Assembly (NCBI GenBank): GCA_030549335.1
Contig: CM060183.1
Location: forward strand, 25,556,552-25,620,551
Direction: 5' to 3'
From: Pontederia crassipes
Taxonomy: Eukaryota; Streptophyta; Magnoliopsida; Commelinales; Pontederiaceae
Length of the DNA stretch: 64,000 nt
The translations under genes and the position numbers were made by a program. This document shows positions 12,997 through 24,085 of this stretch, in pieces. Positions within the stretch are counted from its first letter, which is position 1, and each line of letters starts with the position of its first letter. Under the pieces are notes generated by a model that saw nothing but the letters and a program-made list of their open reading frames with translations, ran no database searches and was not told the DNA's origin.

Positions 12997-13924
12997 ACAG
13001 ATCCACCAAGGGAACGGCAAGGTAGTGAAAAGGATGAAAGAAAGAAAAAAATGGGAAAAGGAAAGGAGTTAGGAACATGAAGAAAACATAGGTCATCAAA
13101 GATATATATATATTTAATTCATCTCTTAAGCACCCCTCTTGTTTTGAAAAGATGTCGAGCGCATCTGAATCGATCCACTAATCAACAATCCATATGACAA
13201 ATGATTAAAATCCATCATTTAAATATATAATTTATCTGTGATCAATGGTCTAAATACGTTCAAAATCCTTCAAAATAAAAGATGCTATGAAGATGAATTA
13301 AACCATATATAAAAGTTGGTTGGATTCCCTTCAATTCATATGGATTCTTAATGAATCAACGATGTCCTTATTTTGAGGCGTATTTATGAAAGACTTTCGG
13401 TATTCAAAGTTACTAATATTTGACTAATACAAAATCGAATAAAAAAATAATAAATATGCATTCTCTTATTAAAATGATAGCTCCAAACATCGAACCTATA
13501 GAATCACTTGGAACATGTTCTTTTGATCGGCTCTATGTTCTTTCTTGTGGTATAATATCTGATGCACTGTCGAGGGATTTTTTGTAAACCTCGTAAGGTC
13601 CTTATCCAATCTTTTGGACTACAACAGATCTTTAGATTTGAAACTCTTGTTATATTTCAAAATAACGTTTAATCTCTTTGCATTGGGTTTGTTGTTAGAA
13701 TTATGCGTCAATAGATCTATCCACGTTTACGACATTGATCTTATTTATTTATGTTCTATGTGGAATTCACGTGCTCCTTAATGTGAATTATTCTCTTCAA
13801 AATTTGGAGAAGAAAAGGAAGAGTTGGGATCAGTGTGACTTTCGCATTTTCAATTATTCCCGGGGACATAAAATTGAGCTCATGGATGTGAAAAGTACTT
13901 GTCATGCACGTGAACAATTATTCA
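12997..13924. other. Non-coding spacer
   Basis: AT-rich sequence with a TA run near 13107. The open frame at 13735-13953 has no family resemblance. Nothing else is supported. Confidence 0.45.
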
Positions 13925-14324
13925 TAATCATGAGTGAAATGGACAAAGAATAGCTTTTGAAGAATAATAAATTTTATTCAGATCTAATATTTTTAACATA
14001 TTCTTATTCTACCCTATGGTTGATGCCTAAAGGAATAACTTTTAAAAAATTATATTTAATAATTAAAATATTTTATTATAAATACTTGATATTTATTATT
14101 ATATAATAATATATGATTAAATTATAAAAAATAAAAGAAATGGATAAAGATGAAAACACTGAGAATATTTCTATTCATATATATATTGTGATTTTATGAA
14201 ATATAATAATGGTATCATGATTTTCAAAATAATTTCACAAAAAATGAACATCGATCTGCTTAATCTTATTCTAACAATATTCATCAGAATAAGCTCTTAT
14301 TCTACAACCAAACACCACCTTAGT
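13925..14324. mobile_element. MITE-like repeat, copy 1
   Basis: An AT-rich block closely similar along its length to 33083-33485. Both contain AGAATAATAAATTTTATT near the left end and both end in sequence whose complement reads GGTGTTTGG or a close variant. The left terminal repeat of this copy appears lost. There is no coding. Likely a non-autonomous DNA transposon; superfamily not determined. Confidence 0.6.
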
Positions 14325-15906
14325 GAGTGAATTTGCCAACGTTAAAAAAATTATTCGAGATCATCATGAAGAAGTTACAAATTCTCTCATGAGAGTTCAC
14401 GACTATAAGTGAGAGACGTGAAGGATTGATTGCGAATCCTTTAGGGCTCATCAAGATGATTCATGGCTGTCAAACCTTTTGTTTGTCCACCTAACACTGG
14501 ATCATATTCATGGCCATGAAATCTTGTTCATGGACTGTGAATCATGCTCGATTCTTTTAATAGTTTATTCAATCTATATTATGCATACTATGATCCTTGT
14601 GTGACTCTGTACTATTGTGATAATTAAGTTTTCGAATGATTTGTTAGAAGGAATTGAATCCAGAATGCTTAATTTGACCATTCATGCTATTAAATTTTTA
14701 TTCCATACTTATGATCTATTGATCTCTTAAACAATGACATATACTACATAAGAAATTGAAAGAAATTTTATACTAAGAAGTTGAAAGTCATTCATATTAT
14801 TGAGTTGAAAGACACAAGTAAAACACTAAAATATTGATGAATGAATGGTAAAAAATTATATTGATCAAAGGCTGATTCAACACCATGATGATTGGCAAAA
14901 TGTTTAATATTGATTTATATCTAGTTATGTCGTTGATAATGTGCATGTTATTGATCAAAGAATGATCCATGCAATCATGATTTGTTTAATGCATACTATT
15001 GATCTTATAAATATTGTTTACCACATTATTAATCAAAGACTTGGCTAATACAATTTGGTGATGCTATTATCTTCTCAAAAAAAAAATTTTGGTGATGCTC
15101 TGGGTCCATGGGATATTACCACTTTTGACCTTAGGAGACCTCGTTCCATCCTAATCCTAAAAAGGTCTGATACAAAGAGTTCGACAATGAACTAAATGAC
15201 TCAGTTGCATTGCAGAACACCATGGCAGTGCACAATTTGTCATTTTTCACACCACCTTTTCCATAATGTTTCCTATATGATTGAATCCCGGATCATCATG
15301 GTTTATTCTAATCTCAAATAAGTTAGTATGTACCTAATACTAAGCATGGCTACTACGTATCATAAAAATGTGGAAAGCTAAGTAATAAATTTTTTCTTTC
15401 TTTTTACACTAGACAGTTCCAACTATCTTATGCAGGAAGCATGCAAATGCCTTAGGTTGGATCTGTAAATGTAGTTAATGGTATATAAATGTTAGGTATT
15501 ATATGAAAACAATGATTTAATGCAGTTTTCATGACTATTGAACAATACTGACTGCTGGAAAGGAGCTTCCAATATGAAGAGGGGCAACATTTAAACAAAT
15601 AAGACAGATCTTTGTTATTCATAGCACATGGTTTATGGGTCCTATGATAAGAAGTAATTGTTACCATGGACATAATAGATCTCCAATTGCCATAATTCGG
15701 GAATAAACACTTGTGGACTGCCATGATTTTAAATGATACAGTTGCCTAATGGGGCTCCAAGTGCGCCAAAATTGAACAAGAAATCAATCTTACGGGGTAG
15801 GCTTTATTTGATGGTGGTTCCTTGCCATTCCGACTTGGAAGCTGAATAAATGAAAAGCCTGGACTGTAGGTATGTAATAGTAGAGTGCGACTCATTTACT
15901 CGGGTA
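14325..15906. other. Non-coding spacer
   Basis: AT-rich. Short recurring phrases such as TTGATCAAAG occur between 14860 and 15050. No exon or repeat ends could be supported. Confidence 0.4.
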
Positions 15907-15923
15907 CATATATGTGCAAGAAA

Positions 15924-15964
15924 CAACAACAACAACAAAGCCTTATCCCACTACATGGGATCGG
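15924..15964 (-). mobile_element. 41-bp tail-only retroposed insertion
   Basis: A 41-bp insert, minus-strand sense, consisting only of the common SINE/RTE-LINE 3' tail: GTAGTGGGATAAGGCTTTG plus TTG repeats. It is flanked by perfect 17-nt direct repeats CATATATGTGCAAGAAA (15907-15923 and 15965-15981). Target duplications of this length are the mark of target-primed reverse transcription, so this is a complete, extremely 5'-truncated insertion and not a chance match. Confidence 0.9.
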
Positions 15965-15981
15965 CATATATGTGCAAGAAA

Positions 15982-16787
15982 GAAAGAGATTATTGGGATC
16001 TTAAGAACCTCATTTTAGACTGTTCTCAACTACTGGACACCTTCAAGTTAACTCAATTTTTAGAGAAGCAGACCACACAATTTTTTATGATAATGGATAT
16101 AACTAAGCAGTTTGCATTTTTTTCAAAGAAAGGAGCATCAAGTGAAAATTGAATTATAGAAAATGTATACATAGATTCGATTTTACACTTCTCTATATGA
16201 AATTCATTTGACATAACAACACTAGAACCAAAATCTTCAATAATATTATAAATTCCACAAATGAAAACTTGAATAATATGTGGATAACTTAGAAGATAAA
16301 GATAGAAGTTCCAATTTTATCGTATGTCTATGCTAAGGATGACAAAGAAACAAACGTCATACACAAAAGAGGATACAAGAGATTTATGAGGTTAATTTTT
16401 AACTGGATTGCATCCTTGGTTGGCAACAAAAAATTATTTGAGTTGAAGAATCATAAACAAACTACCCTGGAGCCCTCCCCTCCTTAAAAATATCACCATG
16501 TATCTCCTCAGGACCCTCCCTAGGCTCATTGATGGGTGGGCATCGGAAGCCACTACATATGGGGAACATATGGAAGATACAAATTAAGAATTCCAGATAT
16601 AAATATACCCTCGAGATTACATCTACCTTTTATTTATAGTCTATTGAATCCTGAACTTCTGTCCTAATTAGGGCCTCAACAATCATGAATAAAATCTTAA
16701 ACCAAATAGAAAACTATAATCCTTTCCCAAATAGAATAGATTAAGAAAATAGTCCTAGACTTCAAATTAATAAGAATTCTTTAACAC
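15982..16787. other. Non-coding spacer
   Basis: No gene supported. One open frame (15850-16152) runs across the 41-bp insertion and is accidental. Confidence 0.45.
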
Positions 16788-16804
16788 TTAATAACCTCGG
16801 TCTA

Positions 16805-17652
16805 TGGATCACAGTAATAAATGTCCAATGTGTCGAACAGTTTTGTTTATTAGTCCCAGAACATATCCAATAAGGTATCATTCTGTGTTTTGTTATAAAA
16901 ATGTCATTTCTTGAAATGAAAACATCAGTCTAGATATGAAATGTGCGATCACTTTATAGTTGCATTGATAAGTTTGTTTGTCTTTGATACATTATTAATC
17001 AGTATTCTATTTTGATGGTGTAATGTAGGAACACTTTCTAATTGCAGTCTCATATTCAATGTTTCAGTGTGACATTAAACAACATTATACAAAGAAACTT
17101 TCCCGAGGAGTATGCAGAAAGGAAGACTGAGAATAAAAGTTTGACTCACTTAGGTGTTGATATATTGCCTCTTTTTGTCATGGATGTTGTTCTCCCATGT
17201 CAAAAGTTGTCGCTTAACATATTTGAACCTCGCTACAGGTTAATGGTGGGTGATGCCTTTTTTTTTCTGCAGTTCTAAGTATTTAATTGTCTTAGAATTT
17301 AGTAAGTACTCTTCCGTTTGAACTTTTATGTATCTGGAAAATAATTATCATAATCTATTTGAACTTGGGATTTATAATCAGTTAGCAATTAAAGTAGTTT
17401 AGTAATTGGCCTTTAGTCATAAGGTATTTTATGTTTGATTTTGTGACAAACCATTTATATGCTATATATGGTCTCTTACAACTCCGCCTATGTTTTATAG
17501 CCAGTCCCAAGCCCGGATAAAGGAGGAGGGTTGTGTTAGGCCCCGACAGCCAGCGTAAAACCCTGTCGAATCTCATGAACATGGATCAACGGCGTCGTTT
17601 GATCCATGTAGCCGACCCCACCTAGTGGGATAAGGCTTTGTTGTTGTTGTTG
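16805..17652 (+). mobile_element. Chimeric retroposed segment: LON exon plus SINE tail
   Basis: An 848-bp block ends in the SINE-like unit and its TTG tail and is flanked by perfect 17-nt repeats TTAATAACCTCGGTCTA (16788-16804 and 17653-17669). Within it lie a LON-domain exon with an intact acceptor site and the surrounding intron-like sequence, then the SINE. All point the same way. The simplest reading is that an unspliced transcript of a LON-domain gene with a SINE in an intron was copied from its SINE tail and inserted here as one unit. The first and last bases are set by the direct repeats; the last two T could belong to the tail. Confidence 0.75.
17068..17245 (+). pseudogene. Single exon of a LON N-terminal domain / RING finger protein
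   Basis: The frame after a TTTCAG acceptor reads VTLNNIIQRNFPEEYAERK, then PLFVMDVVLPCQKL and NIFEPRYRLMV. This is the start of the Lon protease N-terminal (substrate-binding) domain as found in plant LON/RING finger proteins, which are E3-ligase-like and not proteases. The similarity fades after RYRLMV, where GT donors lie (17238 or 17246). The RING exon expected upstream and the rest of the LON domain downstream are not found within several kilobases. With the 17-nt repeats around the larger block, I read this as one exon carried in by retroposition, not a working gene. Confidence 0.8.
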
Positions 17653-17654
17653 TT
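17480..17654 (+). mobile_element. SINE-like element, copy A
   Basis: It starts AACTCCGCCTATGTTTTATA, has the internal GGAGGAGGGTTGTGTTAGGC stretch and ends in CCTAGTGGGATAAGGCTTTG with TTG repeats. It is near-identical to 18391-18557 and 41131-41308. The last bases overlap the right direct repeat of the larger 848-bp insertion. No clear duplication flanks this unit alone, which fits its being carried within the larger segment. Confidence 0.85.
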
Positions 17655-17749
17655 AATAACCTCGGTCTAAACTTCCTCAACAAGATTGTTGGATCATATA
17701 TGATTCTAGGTTTTTAGATGAATGTTGCACAACATCATTCTCTTATAAT

Positions 17750-19100
17750 GTTTAACTTTTTTAAAAATAAAATGATCAGGCTCTAGAGTAACATTCAATA
17801 ATGTCATAATACAAAAGATTCTGGAGGCCTGAGGGGGCATTTGTTCCACCTAAATTAGCAAGATAATGTGCAATTCTATTACATTCTCTAAAAGTGTGAT
17901 TGGTTTTTAAATGATCAAAATGAGAGATGATGTTCTAGATGTCTAACATCCATGATGTAGGACTTTATCTGGGATATTAACCTTTGAAGGGAATTCCTTG
18001 ATGCATGACAGTTAGGATTGCATTCCATGATTGTTTGTCAATTTTTTTCGTATCAATTTGATCATCGTATATTTTTACTTACCATGTCTATAGAGTGAAC
18101 CACTTCTTACGTAATCAAGATGTTGACATGAAGATCTATGAACCACTTAAGCACATGGTGCTAGGATATGAATGTTTTCAAAGTTCCTTTAAGTCTCTTG
18201 GCTAAAATGTTTTGCCACAACCCTATATAGGACATTGCATAGTGCAATGGATTTGCAATTCTTGATTACTTTCATGTTGATTTTCCTTGGAATGAAGATC
18301 AATGAAATATCAATCCAATTAGAGGGCAACGAACTAGTTTCAAAGAAAATTTATATTTTTTTATTATTTCTTTCCCTTGGTGTTCTAGTACAACAACAAA
18401 ACCTTATCCCACTAGGTGGGGTCGGCTACATGGATCATACGACTTCGTTGATCCATGTTCATGAAATTCGACAGGATTTTACGCTGGCTGTCGGGGCCTA
18501 ACACAACCCTCCTCCTTTATCCGAACTTGGGACCGGCTATAAAACATAGGCGGAGTTCTTGGTGTTCTAGTAGTGTGTATAAAATTCAATAATGAATCCA
18601 TTTGGTACAGAATATTTGTCAGGTGGCATTGCCCATAGTCTGTATTTGATTTCTTTGGTCTCGCAGCTTGGGTCAAGGGTACATGCCAATAGCCATTTGA
18701 GGTGGGTAAATTAGAAAAAGCTTCAAGATATCTGTCAAGATTATTATTTTTGTTCCACAAGGATTGGCAGTGTTGTTACCCATTTCATTCTAAATTAGCT
18801 TGATTTGACTCTTTTTATGTCTCGTTATGGCGCTAAGGTGAAAGAATTTTGAATTATTGTCGTCATTTTTAAGCAGTTGACTTTGGACTTGCTCCACCAA
18901 TTAAGATTAATTTGTCTAGTTAGATATGACAATCGTATAGTGATTTAAGTTGTCCCCATTCATCATTGTGGTTTTGAGTTATATTCATTTGTTCAAGTTT
19001 TTTAATGTCTCTTTTGGTTGTTACTGATCTGTTTTCTAATTTGCTTAAACTTTTGATGTTCCGTTCTTAAGTTTTGTTTTTTTTTTATCGAGTTTAACGC
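17750..19100 (-). mobile_element. L1-type LINE relic 2
   Basis: Minus-strand sequence at 17800-17980 encodes an RNase H-like end (RECNRIAHYLANLGG). About 18180-18340 and 18575-18960 match the LINE at 5.0-7.3 kb in order (for example the TTGGAATGAAGAT stretch at 18285 against TTGGGAATGAAGAT near 6700). Parts are deleted and no long frame remains. A SINE copy sits inside it. The outer ends are approximate. Confidence 0.75.
18391..18557 (-). mobile_element. SINE-like element, copy B, with target-site duplication
   Basis: A 167-bp unit, minus-strand sense, from AACTCCGCCTATGTTTTATA to the TTG-repeat tail. Perfect 15-nt repeats CTTGGTGTTCTAGTA flank it (18376-18390 and 18558-18572). The exact duplication defines the full-length ends of this family. 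It lies in the L1 relic and is therefore younger than it. Confidence 0.93.
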
Positions 19101-19292
19101 ATGTCATATGGGATAATGTTAGTCCTTGTTGTATGTATTTTCCCATTCTAGTTGAAGATTTTAGGATTATGATAATTAAACGAGAAATGTTCATATATAA
19201 AGGGTTTACAAATTCTTTTCGTTCTATGATTATTGTTTAGCGCGCATGGTCAGAAGCATATCTATCTGTCTGTAGGGTTAAGTTTGGGAATT

Positions 19293-19492
19293 GGGTTCTT
19301 TATTACACCTGGTGTAATGGTGTAATAACAAAAAAGGGTTAGCCATAATCCTTCGTCACTTGGACAGAGGTCTAATTAACAGTGTAATCCTTTGTCTGTC
19401 CAAGTGACAAAGGATTATGGCAAAACCTTTTTTTTCTTTTGAGAAGATATGGCTAACCCTTTTTTGTTAATACACCAGGCGTAATAGAGACC
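19293..19492. mobile_element. 200-bp foldback (MITE-like)
   Basis: The left arm includes TTATTACACCTGGTGTAAT, AAAAAAGGGTTAGCCATA and ATCCTTCGTCACTTGGACAG. The right arm carries each in reverse complement in mirrored order, with one CTTTTGAGAAGA-type interruption. The block can fold into a near-complete hairpin. The ends are read as GGTTCTTTATTACACC and GGTCTCTATTACGCC. No clear target duplication was seen. Confidence 0.75.
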
Positions 19493-20290
19493 ATTTGGTT
19501 CCATGTCAATTAACTTTGGTATTGTATAAGGTTTAAGTTAACAACAACACCAAACTAGCTTATACCGGAAGAGGAAATATAAATGTTATGTGCAGTATAG
19601 ACAAACCTTAGTGCTTCATGAATTTATTCTGATCACAGTGGAGAGATTGGTGATTCATATGCACACAAATTTCTTTTTCAGTAAAATATTCATTAAATGC
19701 TGAGAAGATCAACCGAAAAAGAAAAAAAAGGTAAGCATCACTGAAATAACAGATGAACTTAGTGAAATATTCATTACCTGAAGTATATTCAGATAAATTT
19801 CAAAACAGAGTACTCGTACTTCAAGAACAACATCATGAAAATGATGAATAATTCAAAGCTTCAAAATTAGATCCACATATACTAATTTGCATTATAGATG
19901 AAGTTTGAAGTCACCTAACTATTTGTTATTGAAACCGTTTAAGCCAATCAAACTTAGAGCTACTTCTTCAGAAATAAATCCTAGAATCAAAACCAATTGT
20001 AGCAAAATAATTACCACGAGAACAAGGTCTGATGTAATTACAACTCATATGCTCGGAATAGTGTAAGAATTTCCTCCTCAACCTTATCAAGTATAAAAAT
20101 TGATTCCCACAGGCATTTCCTGTATTCATGTTTCCCTTTCGTTAATAAGTTCTCAGGTTTTGTTTTTCAAAATATGATCATGAAATGTTAAGGATTGAAG
20201 AGTGACACATTTTATAGGTATAACGTAGTAAGAATTCATACCTGATAAACAACTAAGCGCTAAGAATTTATGCAGGAAATAGTTGAAAAC
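19493..20290. other. Spacer downstream of PP2-A10-like gene
   Basis: AT-rich, no coding signal. The part next to 20290 probably contains the 3'UTR of the minus-strand gene. Confidence 0.45.
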
Positions 20291-21436
20291 TCAAACTGGC
20301 AGTGACAACCTTGTTCTGATAGAAAGCTGAAGACAGAAGGTCAAACATATAGTGAATATGGCCATCGACTTCGCACTTATATACTTCATCACCTCCAAGC
20401 CCCTCTCCACCATGTCTTTGCGAACTACGCTGACACCTCTGCTTGAAACTTCACAGAGCTTCCGGAATAGGAAATCAACAAGAGACCTCACAACACTTTC
20501 TATTGAATTCTCCCAGCGTTTGACGTCAATACCACTCGTCTCACCGCAGGAATTCACCTTGGTGGGCCGATGTGCAGTGGACTTGTCGCCTCCTTGGTTA
20601 ATGCTCTCTGCCGTGCCCGAGGATATTGTTCTCGTGCTGGTGAGCACCTGATGAGAAGTCTTCACGAAGGTTTCAACAGCTCCGTTGCACACCGAAACAA
20701 AGATCTCCTTCACCTTGGCCTCGTGCTTTGGATTGGTCAGGCCTGCAAAGAACTTGTCGTAGGCGTCGATCGTTGTCCCCTTGCCGAGGTAAACAGTCAC
20801 TGCGGAGCTCACGAGTCGCCGGAGGCACTCCTCGACGAGTCCTCTGCACTTCACGTCACAAATCAATTGTCCCGCGCCACGGTCACCCTCTTCGACCGAC
20901 GGCCATTCGTCCCCGGAGCACCTGCCGGAGTCTGTCGAATGGAAGCTGAAAACCAAACTTTCTGCCAAACTTCCAAAGATAGACGACGCAAAAGCGGAAC
21001 CCGAAGCGGAGAAGAGCCTGTCCAGAAACCGATCTGAGAAGCTCTTGCAGTCACCGCGTACATCCCGCTTGCAAAGTTCAGCCTTTCTGAGCCCGCGAAC
21101 TACTCCAGCAGCCACAGCCTCCGAAACCCTAGAGAAGGACCCCGATAACTCCTCTGACCGCGCGACCTTGCCGAGCTGTCTCAATCCGGACGGAATCTCG
21201 TCGGAGTCTGACCGGAGGAAGTCATTCAAGTCGGAGGAAACGAGTGAGACAGCCTCGACGGTGGCGAGCAAAGCGGAAATGAGCCTCTCGAGCTTCCGCC
21301 GCCGCCGCGCTACGTACGGATGGTGGTGGAGCTTGTAGACGGCGTAAACGGAGAGTCCGGCGGCGGCGAGGACGAAGAGCCATCGACGCCTCCGCCGGGA
21401 GAAATGAACAACCGTCTCGGAGATTTTTGCAGACAT
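20291..21436 (-). CDS. PHLOEM PROTEIN 2-LIKE A10 family membrane protein
   Basis: An uninterrupted 381-aa frame. Residues 13-18 are a basic cluster (SRRRRR), followed by a hydrophobic helix (about 19-36, WLFVLAAAGLSVYAVYKL) and a second basic stretch, an arrangement that suggests membrane anchoring. The motifs DLNDFLRSDSDEIP and KVARSEELS (about 67-96) are typical of plant proteins annotated as PHLOEM PROTEIN 2-LIKE A10. A last hydrophobic segment (about 356-373, MAIFTICLTFCLQL) lies just before the C-terminus. The family's molecular role is not established; despite the name, I see no PP2 lectin domain. The start is the first ATG of the frame, followed at once by the basic N-terminus. Codons are strongly GC-rich compared with the AT-rich flanks. 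No frame damage is seen. Confidence 0.9.
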   Translation of the reverse strand: MSAKISETVVHFSRRRRRWLFVLAAAGLSVYAVYKLHHHPYVARRRRKLERLISALLATVEAVSLVSSDLNDFLRSDSDEIPSGLRQLGKVARSEELSGSFSRVSEAVAAGVVRGLRKAELCKRDVRGDCKSFSDRFLDRLFSASGSAFASSIFGSLAESLVFSFHSTDSGRCSGDEWPSVEEGDRGAGQLICDVKCRGLVEECLRRLVSSAVTVYLGKGTTIDAYDKFFAGLTNPKHEAKVKEIFVSVCNGAVETFVKTSHQVLTSTRTISSGTAESINQGGDKSTAHRPTKVNSCGETSGIDVKRWENSIESVVRSLVDFLFRKLCEVSSRGVSVVRKDMVERGLEVMKYISAKSMAIFTICLTFCLQLSIRTRLSLPV

Positions 21437-23617
21437 CCACCAGGAAAATAAGGAAAGGGATCGACTAAGCTAGGGTTTGGGTGATCGCCGGAAACGGGAG
21501 TTGGGTCGCTTCCCAGCCGGCGGTAATATTCCCGGAAGGCGGGGAGAACTTGTCCGGTTGAAAGGGAGAAGAAATGACTAGTTGGAAAAAGGGCATGTAA
21601 AGCGTTGGAATGGGGTCCACCGTGAGGACGACTTCAGATTTTTGGGGACGCCATAGGGGTAATATAGTCAATTATCTTGTAAGTATTGATATTATAGAAA
21701 AATAATTGTGATGGATGAATTTTAATGAATGTTTGAATAAAAAAATAGATATTGTAAATATAAAATAAAATTTTGTTAAAAAATAAAAATTAATTGTTTA
21801 TTAATTTTTTAAAAAATATATTATTTAAATATAAACAATCAAAATTTTAATAATTTATATTTAATCAAATATTAATTTTTTTAATGAAATAATAAATAAA
21901 ATAGTATTATATTAATTTTTATTGTAAATATTTTATATGTAACAAATAAATTATTTTATATAAAAAAGATAAAAATAATAAAAAAATTGAACAACCAACT
22001 AAACCAGTGCAATAGGTTCAAGTGATTCATAGTTTCACTCCGCTAAATGTGACTCGATTTCGTCTTGAAAATCACCTGACTCAATTTCTACTTGATTCCC
22101 CAACCAAACAGTCATATGGTTGAATTTAAGTATTTCGGGTGCTCCGATTCGAGTTTTGGTTGATTCAATTTGATTCCTTAACTAAATAGGGTTAAGTTTA
22201 AGTGTTTCATGGGTGCTCCGGTTAGAGTTTTGGAATAATTATGCTGAGAAGAGAATAAATTCAATTAGTCATATACCGTTAATCTCGAATATCGAATGGC
22301 TATACGGTAGACTCGGGTCAGCAGACTCAGCACAGAAAAAAAAAACATCCGGAATGTGAAGCAACTGGAGTTGATGATGTACAAATGTATTATTTCAATA
22401 CGGCTTAGTCACTCAGAAAAATATGAGAAACGAATGCTGACCAAGTGCAAAATATTATTCCTTGAACAAGTGGAATATATATATATATATATATATAAAA
22501 AGTAGCATGCAACTAAATTTTGTACAATTAATATGTAACAAATAAATATAATTATATGGTTGAGATTCAACTTCGACTTAATGTTAAGTTATTAAATTTA
22601 ATCTCAATCATATAATCATCATCTAATCATTTAAATTAGAAATAACCTGACTTTCTTTTATTATTTTGGGACCAATTTTTTTCAACCAAATCAGTTTTAT
22701 CCCTTCTCCTCTGGTGGTTTTTTTTCCTCTTCAGCCAAAGAGATTTTCCCGTACCGCCGCTCATTCAAGATTGGTGTCTATGCTTGTTGACGTTCTTTGT
22801 TACATATCACTCGCACTATTTGTTCGTTGAAGCACCGATCGTCCTTCACCCTCCAAGCTGCTACGCAGCCCATGGATCTCCCCCACATCAGCTGCCATGA
22901 AGGTATACTCACTAGGCTTCTCCGTCCCTCTTTTTCCCTCACAGCATGGTAAGTCGTGCACATAGGTAATCATGATTTATATATATATAATTAAATTGAT
23001 AAGTTATTTCTAAATATATTTAAATTAAACGAAATATCATGATAAAAATTGATTTAAGAGATTAATTCCAATGAGTTGATCAAAATATAAGAATTGTAAA
23101 GATAAAAAAATATATTTTTTTAAAAAAATAAATATTAGTATCTGAAGATATAATACATTTCTTTAAACAAAACATAAAATACTAATTAATATTTTTATAA
23201 TAAATAAATTTTTAATATTTTTATTCATATAATACAATACATTATATAATTAATTTATTGATTAATAATGTTTATTTCTAAATTGTTTTCTTCTAAAAAG
23301 TTAGGCTTGAATCTTGAGGTCTTTAATAAACATATTTAACAAATAATTTTTTGTAATTTTTCTATTGATTAAATGCTTGTGCAATACTTGTTTTAAAGAT
23401 AGATAAATGTTTAATTTAGAATTAAATTACGATAAATGATTTTTAAAAATAAAAGGTGTATTTAAAAATATAATAGCTTTAAACAAAAGATAGTAAATAA
23501 AAATATATTAATGTTTTTTATAATAAATATTGTATACGTAATGGATAAAATATACAATATTCATTATTTGCAAAATTACGTATATTATATAGTTAATTTA
23601 TCGATGTTCAACTTTCA
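21437..23617. other. AT-rich spacer
   Basis: Upstream region of the minus-strand gene. It contains an AT microsatellite (22475-22497) and a two-copy repeat of about 80 bp between 22090 and 22235 sharing GGGTGCTCCG and GAGTTTTGG. No gene is supported. No confident promoter element for the gene was seen. Confidence 0.45.
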
Positions 23618-24085
23618 CTAAGGATATGTTTGGTTGGAGGTGAAAGGAACGGAGAGGAAATAGGTGAAAGGAGAGAAAATAGGGAAATAGGTGAAAGGAT
23701 ATATTTGGTTGGAGGTAAATAGGGGAAGGGAAAGGAGAGGAACATCTTTCCTTTCTTTAGTTGAGTTTAAGTTAGGGGGAAAATGAGAACATTTTTTTTT
23801 CATTTTCTTTCAATATCTCATTTTTTTCCTCTTTGAATCGGATGAAAATGAAGGGAAAATATAATTAAAATAAATTTTCATATTTAATCTTATAAATTTA
23901 GCATATAACTACACATAAATAAATTTATTATTATATCTCTATTCCTTTTGCTTCCATTTCTATTATTCATGTCATAAAAAAACAACTATTATCCTTCGTT
24001 CTCTTTCTTTCCCTCCCTATTTTTTCCCTTCCCTTTTTCTCTTCCCTTCCCCTTAATAATTTTTGAACCACACATATTCTAAAGG
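23618..24085. mobile_element. MITE-like element
   Basis: The left end CTAAGGATATGTTTGGTT and the complement of the right end CTTTAGAATATGTGTGGTT form an imperfect terminal inverted repeat. The interior is purine-rich on the left (GGAGAGGAAATAGG repeats) and pyrimidine-rich on the right, so the arms are partly complementary. No coding. Superfamily unresolved. Confidence 0.6.

Noticed and set aside
15850-16152. A 100-codon open frame
   Set aside because: It spans the 41-bp insertion and its duplicated flanks, encodes a poly-Asn run from the repeat tail, and has no family match.
20352-21338. Several plus-strand open frames of 73-155 codons
   Set aside because: Antisense shadows of the PP2-A10-like gene, which has clear family motifs on the minus strand.
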